A DNA stretch of 12,312 nucleotides, from assembly GCA_038229875.1 (NCBI GenBank), contig JBBROA010000119.1, positions 1 to 12,312 on the forward strand, given 5' to 3'. Both the position numbers and the translations under genes were made by a program. Positions 1 through 6,240 of this stretch are shown in pieces. Source of the stretch: JALYUA01 sp038229875 (GTDB taxonomy: Bacteria; Acidobacteriota; Thermoanaerobaculia; UBA5066; Gp7-AA6). The notes below the pieces were generated by a model. That model was not told the DNA's origin. It worked only from the letters and a program-made list of their open reading frames with translations, and did not search any database. Position 1 is the first letter of the stretch. Each line of letters begins with the position of its first letter.

Positions 1-283
1 ACAGGCGTCCCTACACTTCCTCCGCTCGCCGACGCTCTGCTCTGCCCAGGTGGCTTCACTACTACAATTTCCATCGTCGACACTCCGCACTCGGTGATAA
101 ACCACCCGCGTCAAGGGTGAACAACCTCCTTAGCCGCGACACCTAGGAGCCTGTCCTCGTAGTCTCCTGCTGCGCGCCGGCGATGCTCTCGCCGCGAAGG
201 AATGCTCGGAAAACCATTTGTGCGGCGTAGCCTGCCACGCCTCCGCGCCGCCAGGGGGTTCGGGGGACCGTCGGGTTCCCCGC
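1..283. other. Left-edge stretch without a recognised gene
   Basis: No protein family is recognisable here. The minus strand has a good Shine-Dalgarno (AAGGAGG, about 125-131) before a TTG at 114, and a second possible start (ATG at 75) in another frame. Both frames stay open to the window edge, so the first codons of a minus-strand gene may lie here, but neither short peptide (38 or 24 codons) resembles anything known. The motifs ACAGGC at the very edge and CCTGTC near 150 recall short repeats that flank some transposases, but no full inverted repeat or transposase is visible. The first 110 bases look less GC-rich than the rest of the window. Confidence 0.3.
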
Positions 284-955
284 TCAAGGGCAGCTGCGCT
301 CCCCTTCTCGCTTCGGCCTCGCCGCGCTCGCAACGGACATGACTCGGACAGGCTCCTGGCTTCCGGCCGCCGCCGGCAGAAACGGGTTTTCCATCTGCGC
401 CCGGATCGCCCGCCTCGCGCGCCGCAGCCGGGACTTGAGCGTCGGCAGCGGGATGCGCAGCGAGCGCGAGAGCAGCGCGGCGGGGACCTCGCCGACGTCG
501 TGCAAGCGGAGTGCGCGCGACTGGTCGCACGGAAGCTCGCGGACGATCGCTCGAGCCCGCGCCGCGAGCTGGAGCAGCACGAGGCTCCGCTCGACAGCGG
601 ATTCGACCGCCGGCTCGCAAAGATGCATCGGAGCGAACCGGCGCGCATGGGCTCGCCGGCGGCGCAGCAGAGAAAAGCTCTCGTGGAGCGCGATGCGGGA
701 GATCCAGGGCGAGAAGGGGCGCCGCTCGTCGTAGGTGGCGATCTTCCGAAACACCCGCCAGAAGACTTCCGCCGTGACGTCCTCGGCATCGTCGTGACTT
801 CGGACGATGCGCAGTACGGTCGAAAAGACGAGCGGGCGATATCGGTGGTACAGACGATCGAAGGCCTCCTCGTCCCCGGCGACGAACCGGGAAACCGCCC
901 CGGCGTCCTCGGGAGCCGGTCCGGCCCCGCCCTCTTCCGCGATGACTTTTCTCAC
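284..955 (-). CDS. RNA polymerase ECF-type sigma-70 factor
   Basis: An extracytoplasmic-function sigma factor, which directs RNA polymerase to a small regulon. From the GTG at 955 it has 223 residues. Region 2 spans about residues 29-100, with the typical DAEDVTAEVFWRVF core (55-69) and the SPWISRIA stretch used in promoter melting. Region 4 lies at about 130-188 and contains the helix-turn-helix PLPTLKSRLRRARRAI. The C-terminal 35 residues are an arginine-rich, family-atypical tail. The start is uncertain: the GTG at 955 gives a normal N-terminus but has no clear Shine-Dalgarno, an in-frame ATG at 1054 would add 33 proline-rich residues, and the frame is open to 1282. No anti-sigma factor follows within the window. 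It is divergent from the debranching enzyme gene. The family is clear; its targets are unknown. Confidence 0.85.
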   Translation of the reverse strand: MRKVIAEEGGAGPAPEDAGAVSRFVAGDEEAFDRLYHRYRPLVFSTVLRIVRSHDDAEDVTAEVFWRVFRKIATYDERRPFSPWISRIALHESFSLLRRRRAHARRFAPMHLCEPAVESAVERSLVLLQLAARARAIVRELPCDQSRALRLHDVGEVPAALLSRSLRIPLPTLKSRLRRARRAIRAQMENPFLPAAAGSQEPVRVMSVASAARPKREGERSCP

Positions 956-1064
956 CGTGCCGCTTTGGATGCCGGCCGGAGGAGGTGGTTTCCGGGAGTG
1001 AACCTCTTTTCCGGGGCGAAGATGATAATCGGGCCATGACACGCCGGGGCGCATGCAGACGTAA

Positions 1065-1098
1065 CCGGCGTCCACCGCCGGAATCGAATCCGGCGGTG
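1065..1098. promoter_or_regulatory. Inverted repeat and alternative hairpins upstream of the debranching enzyme
   Basis: A perfect 10-base inverted repeat, CACCGCCGGA (1073-1082) and TCCGGCGGTG (1089-1098), has a 6-base centre ATCGAA whose middle TCGA is itself symmetric, so the symmetry reaches 12 bases per arm with one mismatch. It ends 5 bases before the ATG at 1104 and covers the likely ribosome-binding site (GGTGAG, 1096-1100). A second hairpin, CCGGCG (1065-1070) with CGCCGG (1076-1081), uses the same left arm, so the two cannot form together. A GATAAT hexamer at 1024-1029 could be a -10 box that places these hairpins in the leader RNA, but I see no convincing -35. The repeat could be a DNA operator shared with the divergent sigma gene or an RNA switch. 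Confidence 0.5.
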
Positions 1099-1103
1099 AG
1101 ACC

Positions 1104-3059
1104 ATGAACGGCAGCGCGGCGGCAGCAGGGGACGAGCGCGAACATATCGAGCGAGAGTGGCTGGAGACCGACGGCGCGGGCGGGTTCTCCTCGGGGACCG
1201 CGCGCCTCTTTCGGACGCGCCGGTACCACGCGCTCCTTCTTTCCGCGTCGGTCCCGCCGGGCGGGCGCTTCGTCCTCGTCAACGGCGTCGAGGCGACGGT
1301 CGAGACGGCGGGTGGCCGCTACGCCATCTCGGACCAGATCTACCGGGGCGAGATCGGCTCGCCGGGCGGGAGCCGGCGCATCGAGAGTTTCGAAGAGGAT
1401 CCGTGGTCCCGCTGGACCTTTCTCCTCGAAGACGGCGTGCGCATCGAGCAGGAAATCTTCGTGTCGCGCCGCACGGGCGCCGTCGTGCTCTCCTGGCGCG
1501 CGCGCGGCGCGAAGGGGCGAGTGACCCTCGACGTGCGGCCCCTCCTCTCCGGGCGAAACGCGCATGACCTCCATCATGAGAACCCGGCGTTCCGGTTCGA
1601 GCCGGAGTCCTCCTCCGACACCCGGCGATGGCATCCCTATCCGGGGGTTCCGGAAGTTTCCGTGCAGTCCAATGGCGAGTACATTCACGAGCCGGTCTGG
1701 TATCGAGACTTTCTCTACACGGAGGAGCAATCCCGCGGCCTCGATTGTTTCGAAGATCTCGCGTCGCCGGGGGTCTTCCGCTTCGACCTCTCCCGCGGAC
1801 ATGGGGCTCTCATCCTCGAAGCGAATCCGTCGGGCGAGCGCGAGCGCGCGGCCGGGCCGCCGGCGCTTTCCCGCGCCGCTTCGCTCGCCAGGGCAGAGAG
1901 CGGGCGGAGGCGGGCCTTCACCTCCCGCATCGAGCGCGCGGCAGACGACTACATCGTGCGGCGCGGGGCCGGGAAGACGATCATCGCGGGTTATCCCTGG
2001 TTCCTCGATTGGGGCCGCGACACGTTCATTTCTCTGAGAGGCCTCTGCCTCGCGACCCGCCGGATGAACGACGCGAGGGAGATCCTGGTCGAATGGGCCG
2101 ACTCCGTCTCGGAAGGAATGATCCCGAATCGATTCACGGACGAAGGCGAGACGCCCGAGTACAACTCCGTGGACGCGTCGCTCTGGTACGTGATCGCCAT
2201 TCATGAATTTCTCTCGGCCGCGGCGCGCCTCGGGAAGCGGGTGCCCGCGGCGGACCGTTCGGCGCTTCTCCTGGCGACCGAAAAGATTCTCGAGGGGTAC
2301 GCGCGCGGCACACGGTTCGGGATCCGCGCGGACGCCGACGGGCTTCTGGCGGCGGGAGCGCCGGGGGTGCAGCTCACCTGGATGGACGCGAAGGTGGACG
2401 GCCGCGTGATCACGCCTCGCTCCGGAAAACCCGTGGAGGTTCAGGCGCTGTGGATCAACGCGCTCACTCTCGCGGGAAAGCGCAACTCCAGATGGCGAGA
2501 GCTTGCCGCTGCCGCGACGGCAGCTTTTTCGTCGCGGTTCTGGACAGAGGAAGCGGGCTTTCTTCATGACGTGGTCGATTGCGATCACGTCGCCGGCACG
2601 GCGGATCCGACGTTTCGCCCGAACCAGATCTTCGCGGTCGGAGGACTGCCTGTCACGCTCCTCCCTCCGGACCGGGCGCGCCGTGTCGTGGACGCGGTGG
2701 AAGAGCGCCTCTGGACACCGATGGGCCTGCGGTCGCTCGGCCCGGGAGAGCCCGGCTACATCGGACGCTACGAGGGCGGGGTGGAGGAGCGGGACGCCGC
2801 CTACCATCAGGGAACCGTGTGGCCATGGCTCGCGGGTCCGTTCATCGAGGCGTGGGTGCGGGTCCGCGGCGGCGGCCCGGACGCCAGAGCGGAGGCACGG
2901 CGCCGCTTCCTCGAGCCCTTTCGGGAGCAACTCTCCGCCGCGGGCCTCGGGCATCTCTCGGAGATCGCCGACGGAGATCCTCCGCACCGGCCGCGAGGGT
3001 GCCCGTTTCAGGCGTGGTCCCTGGCCGAGCTTCTCAGGCTCGAGCTCGAGGTGCTGTGA
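1104..3059 (+). CDS. Glycogen debranching enzyme (amylo-alpha-1,6-glucosidase, GH133, archaeal/bacterial type)
   Basis: Hydrolyses alpha-1,6 branch points of glycogen or limit dextrins in the cytoplasm. At 651 residues it has the usual length of the single-activity archaeal/bacterial form. The N-terminal sugar-binding domain (about 15-250) opens with EWLETDGAGGFSSGTA and RTRRYHALL. The catalytic (alpha/alpha)6 barrel (about 280-650) carries the family hallmarks: YPWFLDWGRDTFIS (297-310), PNRF (341-344), EYNSVDASLW (352-361), TWMDAK (425-430), PRSGKPVEVQALW (438-450) and YHQGTVWPWL (567-576). The acidic residues expected for catalysis are present in these motifs. The ATG at 1104 is preceded by GGTGAG at a short spacing. 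No other glycogen gene is in the window. A flavin reductase gene follows after 27 nt and is probably co-transcribed. Confidence 0.95.
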   Translation: MNGSAAAAGDEREHIEREWLETDGAGGFSSGTARLFRTRRYHALLLSASVPPGGRFVLVNGVEATVETAGGRYAISDQIYRGEIGSPGGSRRIESFEEDPWSRWTFLLEDGVRIEQEIFVSRRTGAVVLSWRARGAKGRVTLDVRPLLSGRNAHDLHHENPAFRFEPESSSDTRRWHPYPGVPEVSVQSNGEYIHEPVWYRDFLYTEEQSRGLDCFEDLASPGVFRFDLSRGHGALILEANPSGERERAAGPPALSRAASLARAESGRRRAFTSRIERAADDYIVRRGAGKTIIAGYPWFLDWGRDTFISLRGLCLATRRMNDAREILVEWADSVSEGMIPNRFTDEGETPEYNSVDASLWYVIAIHEFLSAAARLGKRVPAADRSALLLATEKILEGYARGTRFGIRADADGLLAAGAPGVQLTWMDAKVDGRVITPRSGKPVEVQALWINALTLAGKRNSRWRELAAAATAAFSSRFWTEEAGFLHDVVDCDHVAGTADPTFRPNQIFAVGGLPVTLLPPDRARRVVDAVEERLWTPMGLRSLGPGEPGYIGRYEGGVEERDAAYHQGTVWPWLAGPFIEAWVRVRGGGPDARAEARRRFLEPFREQLSAAGLGHLSEIADGDPPHRPRGCPFQAWSLAELLRLELEVL

Positions 3060-3086
3060 TTCACTGCGATCCCCGGAGGTGAAGCG

Positions 3087-3671
3087 ATGAGCCCGCCCGA
3101 GTCGATGGAACGACCCCTGTTCATCCCCGTCATCCTCGGCACGCCGCGCCAGGGCAGGATCAGCGAGCACGCTGCGAACTTCGTCCTCGAGCGGCTCGCC
3201 GCCTGGAAAGACGTGGAGACGACGCTCGTCGACGTGCGCGAAGTTCCTGCGCCGACCCGGGGAGCGGGCGAAGACATCAAGATTCCCTCATTCTCGGAGC
3301 TCTGCATGAGAGCGGACGCCTTCGTGATCGTCGCCCCCGAGTACAACCACGGATACCCGGGACTTCTGAAACACGTGCTCGACACGAACCTGAAGGAGTA
3401 CATCCACAAGGCCGTGGGAGTCTGCGGTGTGTCGGCGGGGCCGTTCGGCGGCACGCGGGTGATCGAGAACCTCCTTCCGGTGCTGCGGGAGCTCGGCCTC
3501 GTGACGATCTTCTGGGACGTCAATTTTTCTTCCGCGCGAAAGCTCTTCGACGAAAGAGGGGAGATCCTCGACCCTGCCTACGCGGGCCGCTTTGACAAGT
3601 TTGCGCGCGAGCTCGTGTGGATGGCGAAGGTGCTCCGACATGGACGCGAGGGCGTCCCCCTGGAGGCCTGA
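3087..3671 (+). CDS. NADPH-dependent FMN reductase family protein
   Basis: A flavodoxin-fold oxidoreductase of 194 residues (family PF03358, which includes azoreductases, chromate and quinone reductases), normally FMN-bound and cytosolic. The phosphate-binding loop GTPRQGR lies at 18-24 after the first beta strand. APEYNHGYPGLLKHVLD (83-99) is the highly conserved isoalloxazine-contacting motif, followed by SAGPFGGTRVIENLLPVL (116-133). The start has a strong Shine-Dalgarno, GGAGGT at 3075-3080, six bases before the ATG. An internal Met7 is an alternative start. The gene sits 27 nt after the debranching enzyme and 1 nt before the zinc-ribbon gene, so the three look co-transcribed. The natural electron acceptor cannot be told from the sequence. 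Confidence 0.93.
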   Translation: MSPPESMERPLFIPVILGTPRQGRISEHAANFVLERLAAWKDVETTLVDVREVPAPTRGAGEDIKIPSFSELCMRADAFVIVAPEYNHGYPGLLKHVLDTNLKEYIHKAVGVCGVSAGPFGGTRVIENLLPVLRELGLVTIFWDVNFSSARKLFDERGEILDPAYAGRFDKFARELVWMAKVLRHGREGVPLEA

Positions 3672-3672
3672 C

Positions 3673-3858
3673 ATGTCCGAAGAGACCCGGAAGCCTCTGG
3701 ATTGCCCCCGATGCGGTCTCGAAATGAACCGCCATGCGGAAAAGATCGCCGCTCACGCGGTGGGAGAGCACGGCCGCGAGGACTCCTCCGGCGGCGTTCT
3801 CTACGAATTCCATACGTGCGCCGCGTGCCGCTTCGTTCTGGAACGGCCGTCCGCCTGA
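3673..3858 (+). CDS. Small zinc-ribbon protein
   Basis: A 61-residue protein with two CxxC knuckles, CPRC (11-14) and CAAC (49-52), the usual zinc-ribbon layout. A histidine-rich middle (NRHAEK, 19-24, and further His residues) and GGVLYEFHTC just before the second knuckle complete it. I take the ATG at 3673 as start because GGAGG (3662-3666) is six bases upstream and the preceding flavin reductase stops 1 nt earlier. The longer in-frame extension (from 3592) lies inside that gene and is not family-like. Small soluble proteins with this CPxCGxxMNxHA pattern occur in several bacterial phyla without assigned function. It may bind nucleic acid or act as a metal-binding accessory of the coupled reductase, but nothing shows which. 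Confidence 0.8.
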   Translation: MSEETRKPLDCPRCGLEMNRHAEKIAAHAVGEHGREDSSGGVLYEFHTCAACRFVLERPSA

Positions 3859-3931
3859 GCGGTCCGCCGCCTCGCCGGAGGATGGCGCGGTGGTTGAATC
3901 GGCGCCGCCCGGCCGGCCGTAATTTGCAAGC

Positions 3932-4882
3932 ATGAAGTTCGCGGTTCTCGGCGCCGGAGCGGTCGGGGGGTATTTCGGGGCGCGCCTCGCCCGAGCCGGG
4001 CACGAGGTCCACTTCCTGGCCCGTGGAGCGCACGGAGACGCGATCCGGACGGCCGGGATTCGGATTCGTGAGCCCGAGGGAGATTGGACGGAGCGCGTCC
4101 CGGTTGCTCCCCGTGCCGAAGAGCTCCCGCCGGTCGATTTTGCGATCCTGACAGTCAAGAGCTATTCGCTCCCGGAGATCGCGCCGTCGGCCCGGCGCGT
4201 CGCCGCGGACGGGGCGGTCATTCTTCCGCTCTTAAACGGCGTCGAAGCCTTCGACTTTCTGGTCGCCGAAAAGATTCCGCGGGGCGCCGTGCTCCCCGGC
4301 CTCGCCGTCATCAGCGCCGAACGGACCGCTCCGGGCGAGGTCACACGGTGGAGCGCATTTCGGTCGGTCGTCGTCGGCGAGCAGGGCGGCGGCCGGTCGA
4401 GCCGAGCGGAGAGCGTCGTGGCTGCTTTCGCCGAGACCGGCTGCGAAGCGCGCGTGTCGGAGGACATCTCGGTCGATCTCTGGAGGAAGTTCCTGTTCCT
4501 CGCGGCGATGGCCGGAGCGTGCGGCCTCGCGAGGACCTCCATCGGGCCGGTGAGGACTGCCCCGCTCGGGGCCGGCCTCCTGAAAGAGGCGATCGGGGAG
4601 ATCGCCGCTGTCGGGCGCGCGCGGGGCATCCGCATTCCGGAGGGCGAGGAGGATCGCGTGCTCGAGAGAATGCGGACCCTTCCCGCCGGCATGAAGCCGA
4701 GCTTCCTTCTCGACGTCGAGCGGGGCGGACCGACGGAGCTCGACGTGCTCTGCGGCGCGGTGGCCCGCTACGGGAGGGAGACCGGAGTGCCGACGCCGGT
4801 TCACGACACCTTCACGGCCGCGCTCTCCGCGGCTCTCGGACTCCAGGATCCGGGGGCGGCTGCGCAGGGCCCGCCGGGTTGA
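3932..4882 (+). CDS. panE: 2-dehydropantoate 2-reductase family protein (ketopantoate reductase, PanE/ApbA)
   Basis: NADPH-dependent reduction of ketopantoate to pantoate in pantothenate and coenzyme A synthesis is the family reaction. The protein has 316 residues, the normal length. A Rossmann domain starts at residue 1 with GAGAVGGYFGARLARAG (7-23). LTVKSY (73-78), PLLNGVEA (99-106, Asn102), WRKFLFLAAMAGA (184-196, Lys186 at the position of the catalytic lysine) and KPSFLLDVERGGPTELD (255-271, Glu269) match the active-site residues of PanE. The ATG at 3932 has no strong Shine-Dalgarno but gives the exact N-terminus expected. A 73-base gap separates it from the zinc-ribbon gene. No other pantothenate gene is nearby, and paralogues of this family reduce other 2-ketoacids, so the substrate is probable rather than certain. 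Confidence 0.9.
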   Translation: MKFAVLGAGAVGGYFGARLARAGHEVHFLARGAHGDAIRTAGIRIREPEGDWTERVPVAPRAEELPPVDFAILTVKSYSLPEIAPSARRVAADGAVILPLLNGVEAFDFLVAEKIPRGAVLPGLAVISAERTAPGEVTRWSAFRSVVVGEQGGGRSSRAESVVAAFAETGCEARVSEDISVDLWRKFLFLAAMAGACGLARTSIGPVRTAPLGAGLLKEAIGEIAAVGRARGIRIPEGEEDRVLERMRTLPAGMKPSFLLDVERGGPTELDVLCGAVARYGRETGVPTPVHDTFTAALSAALGLQDPGAAAQGPPG

Positions 4883-5005
4883 GACCTGACCTCCTTAGCG
4901 TTCGGCGCGTCGCCTTCCTGAGACATCCCTCCGTGTCGATGCGCTCGTAACCTTCCTGCGGGACCGGAATCAAATCAGCGTCTTTGAAGTTGTGTCTGTC
5001 ATCAC

Positions 5006-5011
5006 AGGAGG
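5006..5011 (+). promoter_or_regulatory. Ribosome-binding site that fixes a TTG start for msrA
   Basis: AGGAGG lies five bases before the TTG at 5017. A longer in-frame start at 4984 (also TTG) has no such site and would put eleven polar residues ahead of the signal peptide. The site therefore decides the start. Confidence 0.8.
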
Positions 5012-5016
5012 TCACC

Positions 5017-5634
5017 TTGCGGACTCGTCTCTTCCTTTCCATGGCGCTCGCGGCGGGTCTGGCCGCTTCGGTCGTCTCGGCAACCTCGGGGCCGGAACCC
5101 GCGAAGGCGATCTTCGCCGGCGGCTGCTTCTGGTGCGAGGAAACCGCCTTTGAGGGCGTTCCCGGCGTTCTCTCGGTCACGTCCGGCTACACGGGCGGGC
5201 AGAAGAAAAACCCTTCGTACGAAGAAGTTTCCTCGGGCGGCACGGGCCACGCGGAATCCGTCGAGGTCGCGTACGACCCGTCGAAGATCACGTACGAGCG
5301 GCTTCTCGAGATCTTCTGGCACAACGTCGACCCGCTGCAGGCAAACGCACAGTTCTGCGACCACGGGTCTCAATACCGCTCGGCGATCTTCTATCGCGAC
5401 GACGCTCAGAAGAGGGCCGCCGAGGAGTCGAAGCGCCGGCTCGAGCAGGAGCCCCGCTTTGCCGGGAAGATCGTCACCCAGATCGTGGCGGCGACGACGT
5501 TTTACCCGGCGGAGGAATACCACCAGGATTTCTACAAAAAGAGCCCCGTGCGGTACAACTCGTACCGGCAGGGATGCGGCCGCGATGCCCGGTTGAAACA
5601 GCTCTGGGGAGATGCGGCGGGAGGTCATAAATGA
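5017..5634 (+). CDS. msrA: Exported peptide-methionine (S)-S-oxide reductase MsrA
   Basis: Reduces the S epimer of methionine sulfoxide in proteins. From the TTG at 5017 it has 205 residues. Residues 1-22 (RTR followed by a hydrophobic stretch, ending SVVSA) form a signal peptide, so the enzyme should act in the periplasm or at the envelope. The catalytic motif GGCFWCEE is at 35-42 (catalytic Cys37). GYTGG (57-61), GTGHAESVEVAYDP (75-88), FWHNVDP (100-106) and DHGSQYRSAIFY (115-126) are classical MsrA signatures. Cys187 in QGCGRD near the C-terminus is the likely resolving cysteine, and Cys114 and Cys40 are extra. It overlaps msrB by 4 nt (ATGA). A 134-base gap precedes it, where I see no convincing promoter boxes. 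Confidence 0.95.
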   Translation: MRTRLFLSMALAAGLAASVVSATSGPEPAKAIFAGGCFWCEETAFEGVPGVLSVTSGYTGGQKKNPSYEEVSSGGTGHAESVEVAYDPSKITYERLLEIFWHNVDPLQANAQFCDHGSQYRSAIFYRDDAQKRAAEESKRRLEQEPRFAGKIVTQIVAATTFYPAEEYHQDFYKKSPVRYNSYRQGCGRDARLKQLWGDAAGGHK

Positions 5635-6194
5635 ATCAGGCCTGGTTTCTCGCGGCAGCGGTTCTCGTGGCGGTGGTCCTCCCGGTCGAGGGGCAGCAGC
5701 CCCCGGCGTCCGGGACGGGGTGGACCGGTAAATTTCAGAAGCCTTCGGACGAGGAGCTCAAGAAGCGTCTGACTCCGATTCAGTACCAGGTGACGCAGCA
5801 CGAGGGGACGGAGCGCCCGTTCGCGAACGAGTACACGGACAATCACCAGGCCGGGATCTATGTTGATGTGGTCTCCGGCGAGCCGCTCTTCTCCTCACTC
5901 GACAAGTTCGAGTCGGGAACGGGCTGGCCGAGCTTCACGAAACCGCTCGAGAAGGCGAACGTCAAGACGAAGACCGATTACAAGCTCGGTCTCCCGCGGA
6001 GCGAAGTGCGCTCCGCCCACGCCGATTCTCATCTCGGGCACGTCTTCGACGACGGTCCGGCGCCCACGCGGCAGCGCTACTGCATGAACTCCGCGGCGAT
6101 GCGCTTTATCCCCGCGGAGCGTCTCGCGCAGGAGGGCTACCCGCAGTACGCCGCACTTTTCGGCAAGTCCGCCGACAAGAGCGCGGGCAAGTAA
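5631..6194 (+). CDS. msrB: Exported peptide-methionine (R)-S-oxide reductase MsrB, zinc-free one-cysteine form
   Basis: Reduces the R epimer of methionine sulfoxide, complementing MsrA. It has 187 residues. Residues 1-21 are a hydrophobic signal peptide ending VEG. The domain runs from about 38 to 165: QYQVTQHEGTERPF (51-64), GIYVDVVSGEPLFSS (75-89), SGTGWPSF (95-102), RSEVRSAHADSHLGHVFDDG (123-142) and RYCMNSAAMRFIP (149-161). Cys151 is the catalytic cysteine and the only cysteine in the protein. The two CxxC zinc sites of many MsrBs are absent, and Thr97 replaces the resolving cysteine found in the Neisseria PilB type. A good Shine-Dalgarno (GGGAGGT, 5619-5625) precedes the ATG, which overlaps the msrA stop. 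Translational coupling points to joint action in the envelope; the reductant is unknown. Confidence 0.95.
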   Translation: MNQAWFLAAAVLVAVVLPVEGQQPPASGTGWTGKFQKPSDEELKKRLTPIQYQVTQHEGTERPFANEYTDNHQAGIYVDVVSGEPLFSSLDKFESGTGWPSFTKPLEKANVKTKTDYKLGLPRSEVRSAHADSHLGHVFDDGPAPTRQRYCMNSAAMRFIPAERLAQEGYPQYAALFGKSADKSAGK

Positions 6195-6209
6195 AACTCG
6201 TTTCCGGCG

Positions 6210-6240
6210 CGGCTGGCGGGCTCAAGGAGTCCGCCAGCCG
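6210..6240. terminator. Hairpin between convergent msrB and patatin genes
   Basis: A 14-bp stem with one G-U pair and a 3-base loop (AAG, 6224-6226) starts 16 nt after the msrB stop; the core is GGCTGGCGG (6211-6219) with CCGCCAGCC (6231-6239). A moderately T-rich run follows on the plus strand (CCAGTTTCT repeated, 6242-6259). On the minus strand a GTTTT lies further off. The stop codon of the convergent patatin gene (6222-6224) lies inside the stem-loop. It probably ends msrAB transcription and may act in both directions. Confidence 0.65.

Noticed and set aside
121..133. Possible 3' end of 16S rRNA (ACCTCCTTA)
   Set aside because: None of the conserved upstream 16S sequence is present. The motif is simply the complement of a Shine-Dalgarno and also occurs near 4888.
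111..3170. A 1019-codon open frame on the minus strand opposite the debranching enzyme
   Set aside because: It is arginine-, glycine- and alanine-rich with no domain signature, and it covers two real genes. GC-rich codon bias on the plus strand removes stops from this antisense frame.
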